From Litoditis marina (taxonomy: Eukaryota; Nematoda; Chromadorea; Rhabditida; Rhabditidae): a DNA stretch of 64,000 nucleotides. Position 1 is the stretch's first letter. Every line of letters begins with the position of its first letter. The position numbers and the translations under genes are program-made. The notes under the pieces are model-generated. The model saw only the letters and a program-made list of their open reading frames with translations. It did not search any database and was not told the DNA's origin. The stretch is taken from positions 34,413,728 to 34,477,727 of the forward strand of contig OZ038435.1 in assembly GCA_964036275.1 (NCBI GenBank), given 5' to 3'. Shown piece by piece: positions 61,527 through 64,000 of this stretch.

Positions 61527-62690
61527 AGTACTTCCTCTACCTTCATAGGCATTATCACTTATGTTCCTTATTCCTTTCAGGTAGTTAGTTATCTTCATTT
61601 TGTATATTTGTAGAATGTATCATGTTTGGTGCGTTTAGTTGTGAAACGTTGTTGTGAAGATATTTCTGCCCGATCTTCAAAGTCAATTCACTTCCTTTTC
61701 ATTCAGATGTGTTGTATATTGTAATAATCGTTGTTTTTGAATGTTCAAAGGTTGCATACATGAATTATTTCAGTGTATCGTTTTTGTTTCATAAGTCTAT
61801 TTTAGTCTTCTCTCACCCCTCTGTTGAATTCATATTTATTGCTCGGAACGCAAGTCTTGTGCAGTTAAATGGCTCCCCCGGGAAGCCGAGTTGAGCTGAT
61901 GTTCGGTTTTTCAAGTGCTACTAAGGCGGCTATGAACTATGTACTATTATTGTTAGAAGTTGACCGACCCCAAAAATAAAAGAGTAGTATTTTGTACTAA
62001 AAGTTAGGATGATTATATCTTCCTAAGATTCGGCGGCTTGTACGTAGTCTTCTGGAAATCTTGGCATCAGAGAAGTGAAGAGATTCAAGTAAGAGGATTC
62101 ATGCACTTCACTTTCTGATAGGTCACACATGGAAAGCGAGTACGATTGCCGACCCTAGTTTAGGTTTGAGACAAATGTCTGGTCTAAATATTTGCAAACA
62201 CGTCACCAGCAATTGTTCATGTTTGAAAATTGAGATGGGTATTTCTTATGACTACTCTGGGGACTCTAGATTGACTGACAGACAGGGTGTGGAGAGGCAA
62301 ATAAGATTGTGGGTGGCAGCAGCATGTCATCGAAACCGAAACGAATACATTGCATTATATTATGTAATTAATATAATAAGAGCGAAGCGAAGATTGACTT
62401 TTAATCATAACTTTTCGGTTTTGCAACGAATGGTTTGTACGTATTCATTCAATACAAGTGAGGGCGTTTCCCAACATTTTCCAATTTTTCCAAACTGCGT
62501 TTGACAGATCAAACTACAACTTAGCGTTGTCATACACAGTTTCAGTCTCCATTTTTGCTCACCATAGTTTGTAGCCGTATGTTATAAGCAAAAAACAATG
62601 TTTACAACAAAAAACACTGAATATATATTAATGGCACCGTGTCGAGAAGCAAATATACAAGTAAAACATGATAATTTAGAATAGAATATA
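61527..62690. other. Convergent 3' region between rpia-1 and the elongase gene
   Basis: No supported exon. It contains the rpia-1 poly(A) signal AATAAA at 61975-61980 and a half copy of the TTGTAGTTTGATC element at 62509-62523. The ORF at 62166-62504 has no splice or homology support. Confidence 0.6.
61975..61980 (+). promoter_or_regulatory. Poly(A) signal AATAAA of rpia-1
   Basis: AATAAA 449 bp after the stop codon; no closer AATAAA is seen on this strand. Confidence 0.5.
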
Positions 62691-63601
62691 TTATTGCTTC
62701 TTCCTCTTGTCTCGCTTTGCGATGTAGGCTCTGTAGAAGAACTGTAGGAAGAGTATGGCGAAGGTTATGTAGATGAGGAACGCCAGATATAGGTTGGCCA
62801 TCGATTGTTGACAGCTGAAAAGTAATAAAAGTAATATTAACTTTTACAATATTAACTATCATAGTTTTCATTATGCATTCATAGTAGTTGAGCGTGGTTG
62901 TAGTTTGAACCGCATACACAGCTTTGTTTTCCAAAAACGGAAAGGCGGCGTCAAACTACAAAAAACACAGCTGAACATGAAAACATGTACCGTTTTTGCA
63001 TGATTATCCCCTGATAACAGAAAATAAGAATGATGTCACTATTAGAAATGGAAAACTTACGGCCATCCGTATGCTGTCTTTATCTTCCACACGGCCACCG
63101 AGACCCCGACGCCAGCCAACATTTGGGTAGTCTGAATAGTCGTCACGGCCATCGAGATCTGTAAAGTCGGTTGAAAACAGAAGTATACTCTTCACTATAA
63201 CTGAGTGGAATAGTCATGTAACACCAATTACAAAATAAATACCCGTTACGTTGCATATGAAAAACACCACTATTGACATCATTCACTCCTCAAATAGTTC
63301 TGGGGAAATATTCCAAGATCGCAGACTATGAAATACGAGATTGTTTTTGTGAAAAAATTTCAAGAGAAAGGTTTTAGATTACATAAGAGTTCACCATGTT
63401 CTACTACTTCAACTCCTCTCTAACTGAGGTATTCTTTAGTACCAAACGAGAATCAAACTAGTTTTTCGTTTCGTATCCCGTTTCGTACCCATTTGGGCAT
63501 CCTGAGTCCCGCGGCCGACAGTGCATAGTAGGTGTACATGCAGGAATGGGCGAAGTAGTTCATCGAAATGAAGGCACGACCGGCCGCTGTGTGCTCAGCA
63601 C
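62691..63601 (-). CDS. ELO-family very-long-chain fatty-acid elongase, 3' part
   Basis: Three terminal exons on the minus strand, complement of 63489-63601, 63061-63158 and 62691-62814, with consistent phases and stop TAA. The encoded part reads AEHTAAGRAFISMNYFAHSC, MYTYYALSAAGLRMPKW, TTIQTTQMLAGVGVSVAVW and YGWPCQQSMANLYLAFLIYI, then a Lys/Arg-rich end (AKRDKRKKQ). ELO proteins are multi-pass ER membrane enzymes that condense malonyl-CoA with acyl-CoA. The Gly-Arg-x-Phe then MNYFxHSxMYxYYAL block just after the catalytic site is diagnostic, and the basic C-terminus fits ER retention. The histidine box (HxxHH) exon is not in the window, so the gene continues past the right edge; the first exon seen begins with two bases of a split codon. 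Substrate class cannot be told from this part. Confidence 0.92.
62897..62978. repeat. Short inverted-repeat element, TTGTAGTTTGATC family
   Basis: TTGTAGTTTGAACC ... GGCGTCAAACTACAAAAAAC followed by ACAGCTG, about 80 bp, in the last intron of the elongase gene. Confidence 0.7.
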
Positions 63602-63701
63602 CTGTAAGGCGGAAGTATGAGAACAGAAACATTTCACAAAATTGCACTGGTTGTTCTGTACGTACGCTTTGCGGTGTGTGTTGCGGTAAGTTATAGTTCA
63701 C

Positions 63702-63915
63702 ACCATTCCTACTGAGACTCTTGCAGTAACCTTACAAATTTTCCGAAAGCTGTTGTGATGCTGAACATGAAGTTCATGGCACATGCTCTCGTATATTTAC
63801 TCTACCTGAGAAGGAGAATGAGGTACGAAAATCCTCAACTTCTCCGATCAAAAGTAAGTAAGCAAAACGGCCTGGAAGTTCCAAAATCTTACTGTAGGAG
63901 TCTCAGTAGGAATGG
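63702..63915. mobile_element. TIR element, TTCCTACTGAGACTC family, copy 2
   Basis: Left end CCATTCCTACTGAGACTC, right end GAGTCTCAGTAGGAATGG: 18-bp perfect inverted ends, about 214 bp, in an intron of the elongase gene. The copy at 20342-20547 has the same ends and length. The ORF it contains (63755-63958) is not considered coding. Confidence 0.85.
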
Positions 63916-64000
63916 AAAAGACTATATTCTCCGGCGCAACCACCGACCCATTGTCTGATAGTGCCGCTGTGTTTGTAAATGGTCGGAACTCTCATTATAT

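Overview
The window looks like nematode genomic DNA. The evidence is a beta-integrin of the single nematode type (PAT-3-like, 811 codons), a HORMA-domain protein of the HIM-3/HTP-1 kind, introns that almost all end in TTTCAG/TTNCAG, and two adjacent copies of the nematode telomere hexamer TTAGGC inside a repeat. Introns run from about 100 bp to 1.5 kb and are full of small inverted-repeat elements, so this is a larger, more repeat-laden genome than C. elegans. I cannot name the species. Most exons are too short to stand out as long ORFs, so the gene models were built by joining exons on splice signals and reading phase.

Layout. 201-4064 (minus): most of a multi-exon gene of unknown function that leaves the window on the left. 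5698-7195 (minus): a short four-exon gene of unknown function. 7196-22537: about 15 kb with no gene I can support, dense in foldback elements, GA-rich simple repeats and two tRNA-like relics. 22538-32261 (minus): an 18-exon gene for an acidic, basic-patch nuclear-looking protein, possibly BEN-like. It is head to head with a meiotic HORMA-domain gene at 32800-36544 (plus), 538 bp apart. 37389-43186 (plus): the spliceosomal step-I factor CWC25. 46527-54835 (plus): beta-integrin, pat-3. 57409-61526 (plus): ribose-5-phosphate isomerase. 62691-63601 (minus): the 3' part of an ELO-family fatty-acid elongase that continues beyond the right edge.

The genes do not form one pathway: adhesion (pat-3), splicing (CWC25), meiotic chromosome axis (HORMA), pentose phosphate metabolism (rpia-1) and lipid elongation (ELO). 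No operon is evident; same-strand spacings are 0.8 to 3.3 kb.

The most notable non-genic content is a set of short terminal-inverted-repeat families, many inside introns. One is hAT-like, and a 58-bp copy in rpia-1 has duplicated the 3' splice site of exon 4, leaving a decoy acceptor that leads to a premature stop. Five elements share GGCGAATT-type ends and are built from GGTTACC/GGTAACC words. A 586-bp element has arms of about 126 bp. I did not find a convincing new multi-gene system.
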